Assembly (NCBI GenBank): GCA_036426205.1
Contig: CM071574.1
Coordinates: 17,640,440 to 17,704,439 of the forward strand
Direction: 5' to 3'
Source of the DNA: Ascaphus truei
Lineage: Eukaryota > Chordata > Amphibia > Anura > Ascaphidae
DNA: 64,000 bases
The notes beneath the pieces were generated by a model, which did no database searches, was not told where the DNA came from, and saw only the letters and a program-made list of their open reading frames with translations. Below are positions 40,868 through 52,650 of this stretch, one piece after another (the first letter of the stretch is position 1; each line of letters opens with the position of its first letter). A program made the translations under genes and the position numbers.

Positions 40868-41946
40868 CTCTGACACCCTATGTCAGATAGATAGATGAAG
40901 AAAAACGTTATATCTGTGGCGCTAAGCCTTAAATAAAAATATACAACCAGATGGAAGTGGATGTCCTCTGGGGCTCTCCTCACGAAGACGATCAAATCAT
41001 GTAAAAGATATAAAAACAAACATAGTGTAATACAATAAAACCTTCTAATAGACAGACATACTAACACATATGAACGACGAAGGCTGAGACAAACAGATGA
41101 TTGATGAGCAATAAAACATTTAATAAAACAATTCAATATATAATAATAAACACTAAAAAGTATACTTGTGCACACCAACGCTGGCTAAGCTAGCCGCTTA
41201 CCAGACTAAGATGGTATATGAGCAGTGGATAATTCAGAGAGTATCCCCTCTCGTGATGGTGGATGTCAGCTCCCCAACTCAGCAGCGATCCCACGGTACA
41301 CAGGGGCCTCCAACTGGGTTTCTCCTTCCCCTTCTCCGCACAGGTCTCAGCTGGGCAGGCACGCTGGACCGCGTGATACCGGAACAAGCGTCACCACGTG
41401 AGCAGCGACAGCATGGGACGCAGGCACATCTCAGCGCCACTCCGCGGCAGATGAATCCAGCAAAAGATCTATATGCGGCTGGGGACTGTGAACTGTCCGT
41501 TTAGCTGGTAGTCCGAGGAGCTGTACAGTGTAGAGGGTACTCTGGAGCGTCAGAAGTGCGAAAAGTATGAATGTAACATTAATATAGACAGATTGAGAGG
41601 ATGAATTACTATTATTAACGGAATTACAATCCCTTTGAAAATTCAGACTTTGTAAAGTAAGCAACTGTTCAATTATCTTTCAATTTACAAGGCAGTTGAA
41701 GTGAGCTGGGAGGTTTGCTTCTCGTACTGGTGATGAGAAAGCTAAGAAAATACTGTGGTCAAAGAAAGTTCATGGAGAAGCTAAACATTTTGCCTTAGAC
41801 TGAATAAATACTATTGTACAGTATATGTAGACCTTTTGCAGAACAAACTTATTCAGAAGATAAAAAAGAAAGCAATGATATAAAAATGTAGCCTGACTAA
41901 CTTTCTTTGCCACATTTTTACAAACTTGGTGCCACTGGCTTTACTA

Positions 41947-42040
41947 CAGCTGAACTCCGTTATACTGCGGTGCTTGGGATCCACATAATGAGACCACATT
42001 ATAACCGGGATCGCATTATAACCGGGAATTGTCCCTGGAA
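41947..42040 (+). mobile_element. CAGCTGAAC MITE copy in segment A
   Basis: Begins CAGCTGAACTCCGTTATACT and contains CATTATAACCGG twice; related to 16496. The duplicate lies at 45908. The right border is approximate. Confidence 0.5.
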
Positions 42041-42365
42041 TCAACCCCCAGGGCTTGAGGCCCCAAAGGTCTATCCTTTGCTCCTCTACTCCCTGGTGGA
42101 GTAAAGGGTAACAGCTCCCTCTCCCCTGCGGGAGGGGATCGAATAACGACCCACTCCCTTGTAAAATTGACTAACTGACAACTCCCAACTGTCAATTCCC
42201 AACTGACAACTCCGAACTGTTACCAGGGCCCGCGCTTCAGGTCTACGCCCGTGTGGGCAGCAATTAGGCCTCAGACCACCCCCAGTCACTCAAGGAAGCT
42301 GCTTACTACAGCAGGGTGTAGATTTAACACTTCCTGCACTGGTACCAGGGCTTATGTGTTAGGCA
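42040..42365. other. Unassigned part of segment A
   Basis: Contains short AACTGACAACTCCCAACTGT-like tandem words at 42165-42222. No gene. Confidence 0.35.
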
Positions 42366-43800
42366 CGGCAGATTAGTAGCCAAGGGGGTACATGGCTACA
42401 TCTCCAAATTTCAAAACCCTGACCCTGAAAGCTTGGGGTAAACCCTGGGTTACCAAACAGGGGAGTGAGCCTAGAAGGGGTCGGCATAACCTTATACTTC
42501 TTTTTTGCCATCTGCCAAATTTTCAAAGTAAATCCAATTACTGTTGGCTCCAACTGTCTCCCGGCCCCCGTACCAGAACTTGATCATAATAAAGAAGGCA
42601 ATCCAACCGGGCATTTTAGCGAGCGCTCCAGATCCACCCAGGCATATACTCCTCTCGGGTAGTGCCAGTAAACCATTTGTTTAACATGGGAGGCTATATA
42701 ATATTTTAGACTATTTGGATCAGCCATTCCACCTCCTTTCTTAGCGTCCAACATAATTGACCTAGCAATTCTCAGTTGTTTGTCTTTCCAAATAAACTGC
42801 ATAATAATTCAATTCTGAATTTCTTTTATATTTGAGTGCGGGACAGATATCGGTAATGTCTGAAAATAGTATAAAAGTCTAGGGAGAATATTCATCTTAC
42901 AGTAACTGCAGTTATACACCCTATCCAGGAAATACAATGAGAATTCCAGGCTTGTAGATCTTTTTTTATTTTGGAGAATAGGTCAGGATAATTATATTTA
43001 TATAATAGATTTTAATCTCTGGTAAAATAAATTCCTAGATATTTCAAATGGGTCTTTTTCCATTTATAGTCAATGTGCCGTTTAAGCACCTCGACCTCCT
43101 TTTCAGTTAACGTCAAATTTAAAGCTTCCAATTTTCCCATATTTACTTTATACCAAGAGAGCTCACCAAACCCCCGAAGGGTGGACTGCAGATTCAGAAG
43201 GTATGTCAATGGGTTAGATATAGTAAGAATAACATCATCTGCAATCAGTGATATTTTGTAGAAAACATCTTTTAATTTAATCCCTGGTATATTTGGGGAG
43301 GCTCGATGTTGGCCGCGAGAGGTTCAATTGTCAGAGCGAAAAGAAGGGGGTAAAGGGGCACCCCTGCCTAGTCCCATTTTTAATTGTTATTAGGTTCCCC
43401 TCCCCACCTGGAATCTTCAGGGTGGGTTGGCGACTGATAGAGAACATGAACTCCCTGTAAGAAAACTCTGGAAAATCCAAATGCCTCTAGTGTTTTTTCT
43501 AGGAACTCCCACCTTATCCTATCAAACGCTTTCTCCGCTTCTAGACTCATCAGCATAGCTTTCAATTTAGACTTATGTGTCTGGTCAATAACATTTAATA
43601 ATTTTTCTTGAGTTCTCTGACGCCTGGTGTTCGCTCACAAATCCTACCTGATCATAGTGGATTAGTCTTGGGAGTATTGGATTCCACCTGTTGGCTAAAA
43701 TTTTGCTATAGATTTTCAAATCCGTGGTAAGCAGTGAGATTGGCCTGTAGCTACCACAACATATGTGAGTTGTGTATGTGAGTATATTTGAGTTTCCTGG
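42366..43800 (-). pseudogene. L1-type LINE ORF2 fragment in segment A
   Basis: On the minus strand the order is that of L1 ORF2: YRPISLLTTDLKIYSK (start of RT, about 43760-43715), LEAEKAFDRIRWEFLEKTLE (catalytic region, about 43545), FGELSWYKVNMGKLEALNL and HLKYLGIYF (about 43170-43020), PRLLYYFQTLPIS (about 42880), KGGGMADPNSLKYYIA (about 42740), and LTPLFGNPGF (about 42480). Frames shift and stops interrupt. The YADD box is lost or degraded. Both ends are truncated, and the 5' side abuts the GGGGG-ended element at 43819. Confidence 0.85.
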
Positions 43801-43818
43801 TGTTGTTATTTAGCCATA

Positions 43819-44809
43819 GGGGGCTATGCACTAAGCAGTGATAAATCGTTTTAAGAGCGCAAAGTGCTTTTAGAACGTAAAGTTCCGCCGAGCGCTATGC
43901 ACTAAGCCACGCAAACAGGCACTTTGCGCTCTAAAACGGGCTTTTTCTTGAAATTTTTTCAAAGTCCAACTTTGATCGTACGATTAGCTGTTTGCGCTGA
44001 ATGCTGCCATTCTGCGGGATTCACTAAGCAACGCAAACTGATCGTACGTGAAAGTTGCGCTGAATAAAGCTCACCAGCTAAAGGCAGGTGATAAAAAAAG
44101 CTGAAAAATTATTTGTTTAACTTTTTGCAGGTGCAAAACCAATACAACAGGCCGGCAGGTGTCCCTGTTTGCGATTGGTGTTCGTTTGTAGTTAATGTTG
44201 TATTATGTTGGCTAATGCGTTTTATGGTTCTTTCAGATTGTGTGAATGTATTTATTTGTCTTTTAATGTTTACATTTATTAATATTGTAGTAATTAATTG
44301 GCTTGATTGGTTAGTGTTACTATTCATTTTGAGTTGGTTTAGGAATTAATTGGTTTCATTGCTTAATGGTTTCATTAATTCATTGTTGATGTTGTTACTG
44401 CTTGTATTCATTGGATTAGCTGGCTGCTGTTTTTATTGACTTTATTTAGGTATGCTAATGCAGTGTTTAATAATGGGCAAATAATCTATTATCCATATCT
44501 GGATAATAGTAATTTTGCACATTATTGTACTGTATGTGTTAGGGAGGAGGGCGGGAGGGGGGTCGTGTATTGATGTTTGTTAATTCTTTTTTAAATATAC
44601 ATTTTAATTATAGTGTAGATGTGCAGGGGGTCTCCGGAGCTGAACCGCATTGGTTTCAGGTCTGAGGACCCCCTACTTCAGGAGATACAGGCCCCGTTAT
44701 GGGGTGCCGGTATCCCCTGCACTTTCAAGCATCCGCGTCACGTGACCGGGACATTGAAATTCTGCAGGGGATACCGGCACCCCATAACGGGGCCTGTATC
44801 TCCTGAAGT
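43819..44809 (+). mobile_element. Left half of a GGGGGCTATGC element, ends in palindrome
   Basis: Starts GGGGGCTATGCACTAAGCAG, the same terminus as at 25707. The first about 170 bp align with 25707-25870. Then 44145-44520 aligns with the reverse complement of 25880-26210, so the interior is inverted between the two copies. The GGGCAAATAATCTATTATCC hairpin lies at 44475-44520. It ends in the CACGTG palindrome (44675-44809), after which the similarity stops. Confidence 0.7.
44675..44809. repeat. Long palindrome centred on GTCACGTGAC, copy 2
   Basis: 135 bp from ACTTCAGGAGATACAGG to CCTGAAGT, symmetrical about 44737-44746. The preceding TTGGTTTCAGGTCTGAGGAC would pair with sequence found on the right side only at 48708 and 59151. 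Confidence 0.9.
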
Positions 44810-44859
44810 ACTGCAGTAGAATCTTACTATTTTCAAAATCAACTCGTTTTATTTTAGAT

Positions 44860-47800
44860 ATTCTGACAAAACCCTATGTCAGATAGATATGAAGAAAAAC
44901 GTTATATCTGTGGCGCTAAGCTTAAATAAAATATATACAACCAGATGATGGAATGTCCTCTGGGCTCTCCTCACGAAGACGATCAAATCATGTAAAGATA
45001 TAAAAACAAACAGATGTAATACAATAAAACCTTCTAATAGACAGACATATACTACACATATGAACGACGAAGGCTGAGACAAACAGATGATTGATGAGCA
45101 ATAAAACTTTAATAAAACATTCAATATATAATAATAACACTAAAAGTATACTTGTGCACACCAACGCTGGCTAAGCTAGCCGTACCAGACAAGATGGTAT
45201 ATGAGCAGTGGATAATTCAGAGAGTATCCCCTCGTGATGTGGTGTCAGCTCCCCAACTCAGCAGCGATCCCACTACACAGGGCCCTCCAACTGGGTTTCT
45301 CCTTCCCTTCCCCTTCCTCGCACAGGTCCAGCTGGCAGGCACGCTGACCGTATACCGGCACAGCGTCACCACGTGAGCAGCGACAGCATGGGACCAGGCA
45401 CATCTCAGCGCCACTCCGCGGCAGATGAATCCAGCAAAGATCTATATGCGGCTGGGGACTGTGAACTGTCCGTTTAGCTGGTAGTCCGAGGAGCTGTACA
45501 GTGTAGAGGTACTCTGGACGTCAAAGTGAAAAAGTTGAATGTACATAATATAGACAGATTGAAGGAGAGATTACTATTATTAACGGAATTACAATCCCTT
45601 TGAAAATTCAGACTTTGTAAAGTAAGCAACTGTTCAATTATCTTTCAATTTACAAGGCAGTTGAAGTGAGCTGGGAGGTTTGCTTCTCTTACTGGTGATG
45701 AGAAAGCTAGAAATACTGTGGTCAAAGAAAGTTCATGGAGAAGCTAAACATTTTGCCTTAGACTGAATAAATACTATTGTACGTATATGTAGACCTTTTG
45801 CAGAACAAACTTATTCGAAGATAAAAAAGAAACAATGATATAAAAATGTAGCCTGACTAACTTTCTTTGCCACATTTTTCAAACTTGGTGCCACTGGCTT
45901 TACTACACAGCTGAACTCCGTTATACTGCGGTGCTTGGGATCCACATAATGAGACCACATTATAACCGGATCGCATTATAACCGGAATTGTCCCTGGAAT
46001 CACCCCCAGGGCTTGAGGCCCCAAAGGTCTATCCTTGCTCTCTCTACTCCTGGTGGAGTAAGGTAACAGCTCCCCTCTCCCCTGCGGGAGGGGATCGAAT
46101 AACGACCCACCCTTGTAAATTGACTAACTGACAACTCCCAACTGTCAATTCCCAACTGACAACTCCGAACTGTTACCAGGGCCCGCGCTTCAGGTCTACG
46201 CCGTGTGGGCAGCAATTAGGCCCAGACCACCCCCAGTCACTCAAGGAAGCTGCTTACTACAGCAGGGTGTAGATTTAACACTTCCTGCACTGGTACCAGG
46301 GCTTATGTGTTAGCACGGCAGATTAGTAGCCAAGGGGGTACATGGCTACATCTCCAAATTTCAAAACCCTGACCCTGAAAGCTTGGGGTAAACCCTGGGT
46401 TACCAAACAGGGGAGTGAGCCTAGAAGGGGTCGGCATAACCTTATACTTCTTTTTTGCCATCTGCCAAATTTTCAAAGTAAATCCAATTACTGTGGCTCC
46501 AACTGTCTCCCCCCCCCCCGTACCAGAACTTGATCATAATAAAGAAGCAATCCAACCGGGCATTTTACGAGCGCTCCAGATCCACCCGCATATATCCTCT
46601 CGGGTAGTGCCAGTAAACCATTTGTTTAACATGGGAGGCTATATAATATTTTAGACTATTTGGATCAGCCATTCCACCTCCTTTCTTAGCGTCCAACATA
46701 ATTGACCTAGCAATCTCAGTTGTTTGTCTTTCCAAATAAACTGCATAATAATTCAATTCTGAATTTCTTTATATTTGAGTGCGGGACAGATATCGTATGT
46801 CTGAAAATAGTATAAAGTCTAGGGAGATATTCATCTACAGTAACTGCAGTTATACACCCTTCCAGGAAATACAATGAGAATTCCAGGCTTGTAGATCTTT
46901 TTTTTTTTGGAGAATAGGTCAGGATAATTATATTATATAATAGATTTTAATCTCTGGTAAAATAAATTCCTAGATATTCAAATGGGTCTTTTTCCATTTA
47001 TAGTCAATGTGCCGTTTAAGCACCTCGACCTCCTTTTCAGTTAACGTCAAATTTAAAGCTTCATTTTCCATATTTACTTTATCCAAGAGAGCTCACCAAA
47101 CCCCCGAAGGGTGGACTGCAGATTCAGAAGGTATTTCATGGGTTAGATATAGTAAGAATAACATCATCTGCAATCAGTGATATTTTGTAGAAAACATCTT
47201 TTAATTTAATCCCTGGTATATTTGGGAGGCTCGTGTTGGCCGCGAGAGGTTCAATTGTCAGAGCGAAAAAGGGGGTAAAGGGGCACCCCTGCCTAGTCCC
47301 ATTTTAATTGTTATTATTCCCCTCCCCACCTGGAATCTTCAGTGGTTGGCGACTGATAGAGAACATGAACTCCCTGTAAAAAAACTCTGGAAAATCCAAT
47401 GCCTCTAGTGTTTTTTCTAGGAACTCCCACCTTATCCTATCAACGCTTTCTCCGCTTCTAGACTCATCAGCATAGCTTTCAATTTAGACTTATGTGTCTG
47501 GTCAATACATTTAATATTTTTTCTTGAGTTCTCTGACGCCTGTGTTCGCTCCAAAATCCTACCCTGACATAGTGGATTAGTCTTGGAGTATTGGATTCCA
47601 CCTGTTTGGCTAAAATTTTGCTATAGATTTTCAAATCCGTGGTAAGCATGGAGATTGGCCTGTAGCTACACCACAACATATGTGAGTTGTGTAGTGAGTA
47701 TATTTGAGTTCCTGGGTTTGTATTTAGCCATAGGGGGCTATGCACTAAGCAGTGATAAATCGTTTTAAGAGCGCAAAGTGCTTTTAGAACGTAAGATTCC

Positions 47801-48588
47801 GCCGACGCTATGCACTAAGCCACGCAAACAGGCACTTTGCGCTCTAAAACGGGCTTTTTCTTGAAATTTTTTCAAAGTCCAACTTTGATCGTACTTTAGC
47901 TGTTTGCGCTGAATGCTGCCATTCTGCGGGATTCACTAAGCAACGCAAACTGATCGTACGTGAAAGTTGCGCGAATAAGCTCACCAGCTAAAGGCAGGTG
48001 ATAAAAGCTGAAAAATTATTTGTTTAACTTTTTGCAGGTGCAAAACCAATACAACAGGCCGGCATGTGTCCCTGTTTGCGATTGGTGTTCGTTTGTAGTT
48101 AATGTGTATATGTTGGCTAATGCGTTTTATGGTTCTTTCAGATTGTGTGAATTTATTTTATTGTCTTTTAATGTTTCATTTATTAATATTGTAGTAATAA
48201 TTGGCTTGATTGGTTATGTTACTATTCATTTTGAGTTGGTTTAGGAATTAATTGGTTTCATTGCTTAATGGTTTCATTAATTCATTGTTGATGTTGTTAC
48301 TGCTTGTATTCATTGGATTAGCTGGCTGCTGTTTTTTATTGACTTTATTAGGTTTGCTAATGCAGTGTTTAATATGGGCAAATAATCTATTATCCATATC
48401 TGGAAATATGTAATTTTGCACATTATTGTACGGTATTGTTTAGGAGGAGGGCGGGAGGGGGGTCGTGTATTGATGTTTGTTAATCTTTTTTAATATAACA
48501 TTTTTAATATAGTGTAGATGTGCAGGGGGTCTCCGGAGCTGAACCGCATTGGTTCAGGTCTGAGGACCCCCTACTTCATTAGATAACC
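44860..48588. repeat. Large duplicated segment A' (shorter copy, next to gap)
   Basis: Second copy of segment A. It contains the MITE (45908), the L1 relic (about 46345-47690, minus) and the left half of the GGGGG element (47733-48588). Examples of one-base losses are TTAGGCACGG to TTAGCACGG, CTGTTGGCTCC to CTGTGGCTCC and AAGAAGGCAATCC to AAGAAGCAATCC. The sequence turns into N at 48589 within the palindrome. Confidence 0.9.
46345..47690 (-). pseudogene. L1-type LINE ORF2 fragment in segment A'
   Basis: Second copy of the relic at 42366-43800 with additional frameshifts. YRPISMLTTDLKIYSKILAK is readable on the minus strand near 47660-47600, and KKGGGMADPNSLKYYIA near 46700-46650. Confidence 0.8.
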
Positions 48589-48707
48589 NNNNNNNNNNNN
48601 NNNNNNNNNNNNNNNNNNNNNNNNNNNNNNNNNNNNNNNNNNNNNNNNNNNNNNNNNNNNNNNNNNNNNNNNNNNNNNNNNNNNNNNNNNNNNNNNNNNN
48701 NNNNNNN
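48589..48707. other. Assembly gap (119 N)
   Basis: The gap begins 17 bases into the 135-bp palindrome, judged from ACTTCATTAGATAACC on the left, and ends just before AGGGGGTCCTCGG, which follows the palindrome at 59151. The expected missing length is 118 bases, almost exactly the N count. Confidence 0.95.
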
Positions 48708-48939
48708 AGGGGGTCCTCGGACCTGAAACAATCTGTTATATTTGTGAAGTATTTGTTTCCTTTATTTGTCCTATTATAAAGTTTTTATTTCTGCCTGTTT
48801 TTTTTTTAATCCTTCCCCATTCTTGGTATATTGGTCAATCATGCCCATATATATGAGCATGATGTACCCACTGTACCAATGAATGGGTGAAGGGGGGGGT
48901 AGTTGCCTGGGGGGTAGTTAGGCCTCCTGGGTGGGTGGC

Positions 48940-50350
48940 AGAGGGTGGGTAAACCCCTTAATTACTTTCGGGTTATTACCCAGTAAGGTGATTAAGGGGC
49001 TAGGGGACATTAGAATGTATGTATTACTGATGTATGCTTTCTGCAACGGAGGAAATAGACCGCAGTAAGCTGACGAGGATGCCCTTCATATTGCATAGGG
49101 TAAGTAGAACTGTTTTATTTACTTTATTTATGCTGGCTAATGTTGTGTTTAATAATGGGCAAAAATCTATTATCCATCTCCGGATAATAGTTATTTGCCC
49201 ATTACTGTACTGTATGTGTGTTGTAGGTAGGGGTAGGGGTGTATTATTGAAATGTAGGACATGTTTATTTTTTTAAATACAGGATTGGTACGCAGGCGGG
49301 CAGCGGGGATCCACGGGAAACACCCGAGGACCCGGACACCCACGGGCCCACCCGAGGACCCCCGGTGCCCACGGGTACCACCTGAAGACCCACGGGGGAC
49401 ACCCGTGGGAAAGATGGGGCCCCACGCTGTGGGGATCCCAGGGACCCACGGGGACATCCCGAGGGCCCCCCAGCCCTCATGGGAACCACCCGAGAGCCCC
49501 AGACACCATGGGGATGACCCGGGCACCCCCAGACACCCCCAGAAACCCGTGGGACCACCCGACCACCTGGAGGCCACGGAGCCTAGCGGGACCATCGGAG
49601 GCCCCCAGAGACCCTGGGTACCCACGGGGGGCACTGTGGGGCCTGCAGACACCCTTCGGGACTCCCCAGGGACCCCCGCCCCGCTGGGGTATTAATCCTG
49701 TGTGTAAAATAAATATTTTATTTTATATGGGAGCACAGGGTGGGTGGGTGGAATTGTGTATTGTTTATTAATTATTTAATAGTTTATTTGGGGCCTAGGA
49801 GGTGGGTAGTGGGGCCGTGTAGTGTTTGTTAGTCTTTATTGTGGGTAGTGGGAGGGGGTGAAGGGGGTATTAACCCCAATGATGGGTGGTTAGGCATAAC
49901 GGGTGGGGTGTAGTGGGGGAGGGGGGTGGTTAACCCCTTAATTACTTAGTGGTTACTAACCGCTACAGTGATTAAGGGGTTAGAGGACATTACATTGTCT
50001 TTTTATCTTCTGTATTTTTTGTAGCAACGGAGGACATGGACGGGATGAGGACGGCCTTCATTGGGCAGCCTGGCAGGGGTGAGTGCAACATTTATTTACT
50101 TTATTTATGCTGCTTAATGTTTTATTTTAATGGGCAAATGCACTATTATCCATATCTAGATATAGTTATTTTCCCATCATTGTACTGTATGGGTTAGGGG
50201 AGAGGGGGGAGGTGTTTGTATTTATTAAAAGTATAGTTATTTTTTGGGGCACACTATTGGTACCGTAGGCAGCGGGGACCCCGGACTCCACGGGATCACC
50301 CGAGTGCCCCAGACTCCCACGGGGTCACCCGGGTACCCAGAATCTCTGTT
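48940..50350 (+). repeat. Two-unit modular array, about 985-bp period
   Basis: Each unit has in order: a CCCCTTAAT...ATTAAGGGG hairpin (48955, 49935), GGGGACATTA or GAGGACATTAC, an exon-like CAACGGAGGA block ending at GTRAGT (49044-49099, 50025-50078), TTATTTACTTTATTTATGCTG, the GGGCAAA...GGATAATAG hairpin (49157, 50132), TGTACTGTATG, then a GGTACCG/GGGAC minisatellite (49282-49690, 50255-50345). Exon-like starts are 981 bases apart. Confidence 0.75.
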
Positions 50351-50559
50351 GTTTCATTATCCTAGGGCTGAGGCCCACTCACCCCACACCCGGGTCCCTA
50401 GTCCACTCATTCTCTAGATTCATCGATATTCAACTGCGACAGAACAGGGCCGGGCTGCGAGGTTAGACATCAGGTCACAGATAGAAACATACCTATAATA
50501 AAATATAAAAAACAAAGGGGGAAACAGGGGGAAGAAAAAAGGAAAGACAGCTGGGTTCC

Positions 50560-51445
50560 AGCATAGATTACTTTGCGTCGTCATGTGTTGTCTGACCACA
50601 GGCAGGGGAAACCGCTTCGTACTCAAACTCAGTGAAAACCAGCGGGGCATCTCCAGAGACACAGCCGGACTTGACTCTTTCATCTCTGGGCCATGCCTCC
50701 CTCGATCGACCATCTCACCACGAGTCCTCTTGCGCGGTCTGATTATCATTGGGGTCCAGATTAAAGCAGATAGAAAAGAGCAGATTCCTCAGGATAACGG
50801 AGTGAGCTTGTTTGCCCTCTGATTGACTACAAGACGGAATGGGAAGGTCCATCGATACCGAATCCCTTTTTCCTGAAGTATCGCTATTACGGGTGCAGGT
50901 CCTCTTCGTCGATCTATTGTCAGTATCTGGACAGGTCCTGGAAGATCTGGATAGAGTCGTTTTCTAAATCAATTGAGCCTCTATTTCTGCATTCCTTTAT
51001 AATCTTTTCCTGGAGTATATTAATGGAGACTAGGACCACACTCTGCTTCTTTTAGGATCGTCAAATTTTGGTCCCAAAGCTCTGTGAGCTCTGTCCATCA
51101 TAAGTTCGTTGTCTCTATTGGGGATCTATTGAGAGGAAGAGCCTTTTAAGATATGGCTGCAGGGCTTCCGCAGACACTGACTCAGGAATATGGCAGATTC
51201 GCAGATTCTGCTTCGTTCCCTATTATCAAAATCGTCCAACCTTCTCACATAGCTCTCATCTCTTCGCTGAGACGCAGGACCTCATCATCCGTATTTACCT
51301 TGTTTTGTAAGTCGACATCCATTTTATTTTCCAGCTCCGTGGTTCCCTTAGCCAGTGATGCAACCTCTGCCTTAAATCTTGTTACAGCTCTGTCAGAGCT
51401 GATTGGAAGCTCACTTGCATTCTAATGCTTTAGAGAAATTTCCTT
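50560..51445 (-). pseudogene. L1-type LINE ORF1 relic in segment B
   Basis: Shorter copy of the relic at 61040-61925. The coiled-coil part is on the minus strand near 51440-51270, followed by RRM-like and C-terminal parts. Frames are more disrupted than in the other copy. Confidence 0.7.
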
Positions 51446-52065
51446 CAAACATTAAAAAAAAAAGAAATTATAGTGTATTGTAACAGGAGATAGAGATCCC
51501 TCACTAAATATTCAGCGCATTGTGTACAGTAGAAATACTGTTTTTAATACATTGCTAAAATCTATAGTAAATTTTTATTCAACGCCTTTAGGCAATTAAG
51601 TGGTGCATCTAAATACATCTTTAACGCGCTACATGAAATACATGCAATCAAAACAAAATGTTTCCCTAATCACTTTGTTACAGAGCATTTGGGAGAAAAT
51701 GTTGTTTATAGCTTTGCTGCTAGATATATTTTGATTATTCTGCTTCTGTTTAATTAGAGCCAGTCTGTATTCCAACAAAGCAAAATGCACTTATGTTACA
51801 ACAGAAAAAATATTCTACCTACATTATATTTATTATATTTAACAGCTTTTTACTAAATATTTGGACTTGAAAAATGATGTGGAAATGTAATGTAAAATCA
51901 TTAACCTATGCCGCAATGAGATCATGAAATATGTCTCCCCGAATAAGCAGGTGAGCCATAGAAAATTATAAAAACCCTTAACACTGGTGAAAGGACTCAT
52001 AGACAATTCTTAAATCTTATTTATCCAAGTCCCGAGTGCTATATATATTGCCCCAACACAGCTTT
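51446..52065. other. Unassigned AT-rich DNA in segment B
   Basis: No feature recognised. The corresponding stretch in the other copy is about 61930-62562. Confidence 0.35.
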
Positions 52066-52221
52066 AGACAACAACACGTGGAGATACATCGTGCACAAAA
52101 AGGCACAGCTGAGAACCTGGGAGATATGCTAATTTAAGTGATTTAAATATACTTTGCATATCCATAGTAGCATATCGCCCAGGTATCTTAGGTGTGCTCC
52201 TTTTTGTGCATGTGTTTGTCT
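52066..52221. mobile_element. Hairpin MITE, copy in segment B
   Basis: The inverted arms begin AGACAACAACACGTGG and end GCATGTGTTTGTCT; both arms hold GCACAAAAAGG- and AGATACCTGGG-like words. See the better copy at 62563-62720. Confidence 0.6.
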
Positions 52222-52650
52222 CTCTCGGCGATGCGAATATTAACAAAAATGTGTCAAATATTCGCTGGTCGAATTTTGATACATTCACCATCTCTACTGC
52301 TGGGCAAGTTTTTTCACTGATGTCTAAATAATTAGCTTTCCCTCATGTCTAACTATATATCACTATTCTCCGCATTTACGTACAATTACAATTACGTACA
52401 TTTAAATATTGATATCCATGTGTGTACATTAAACAATAAAAGTGTTAAACAGCACAACTTATATCTTCAACTGAATTGACATTGAATGAAGAGAAACGGA
52501 CAATCATGACTTGCACTATAAATGTATTAATTTGCAAATACACTAAATAAGTACTTCAGTATTAGGTGATAACTTTTTATTTGAACTAACAATTGATTAT
52601 ACAGTATAGAGACGCTTTCAGGTCAAAGAAAACTGATTGACAAAATATTC
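52222..52650. other. Unassigned AT-rich DNA in segment B
   Basis: No feature recognised. Confidence 0.35.

Larger units (their letters stand above)
40868..44690. repeat. Large duplicated segment A (longer copy)
   Basis: The segment recurs at 44860-48588 in the same orientation and order: CCCTATGTCAGATAGAT, the CAGCTGAAC MITE, the L1 relic, and the left half of the GGGGGCTATGC element. This copy is about 3.82 kb against 3.73 kb. The sampled differences are mostly single-base losses in the second copy. Confidence 0.9.

Noticed and set aside
44810..44860. Unique 50-base linker between the palindrome and segment A' considered as a real junction
   Set aside because: Too short to identify; under the assembly-artefact reading it could be error sequence at a read end, so no feature was called.
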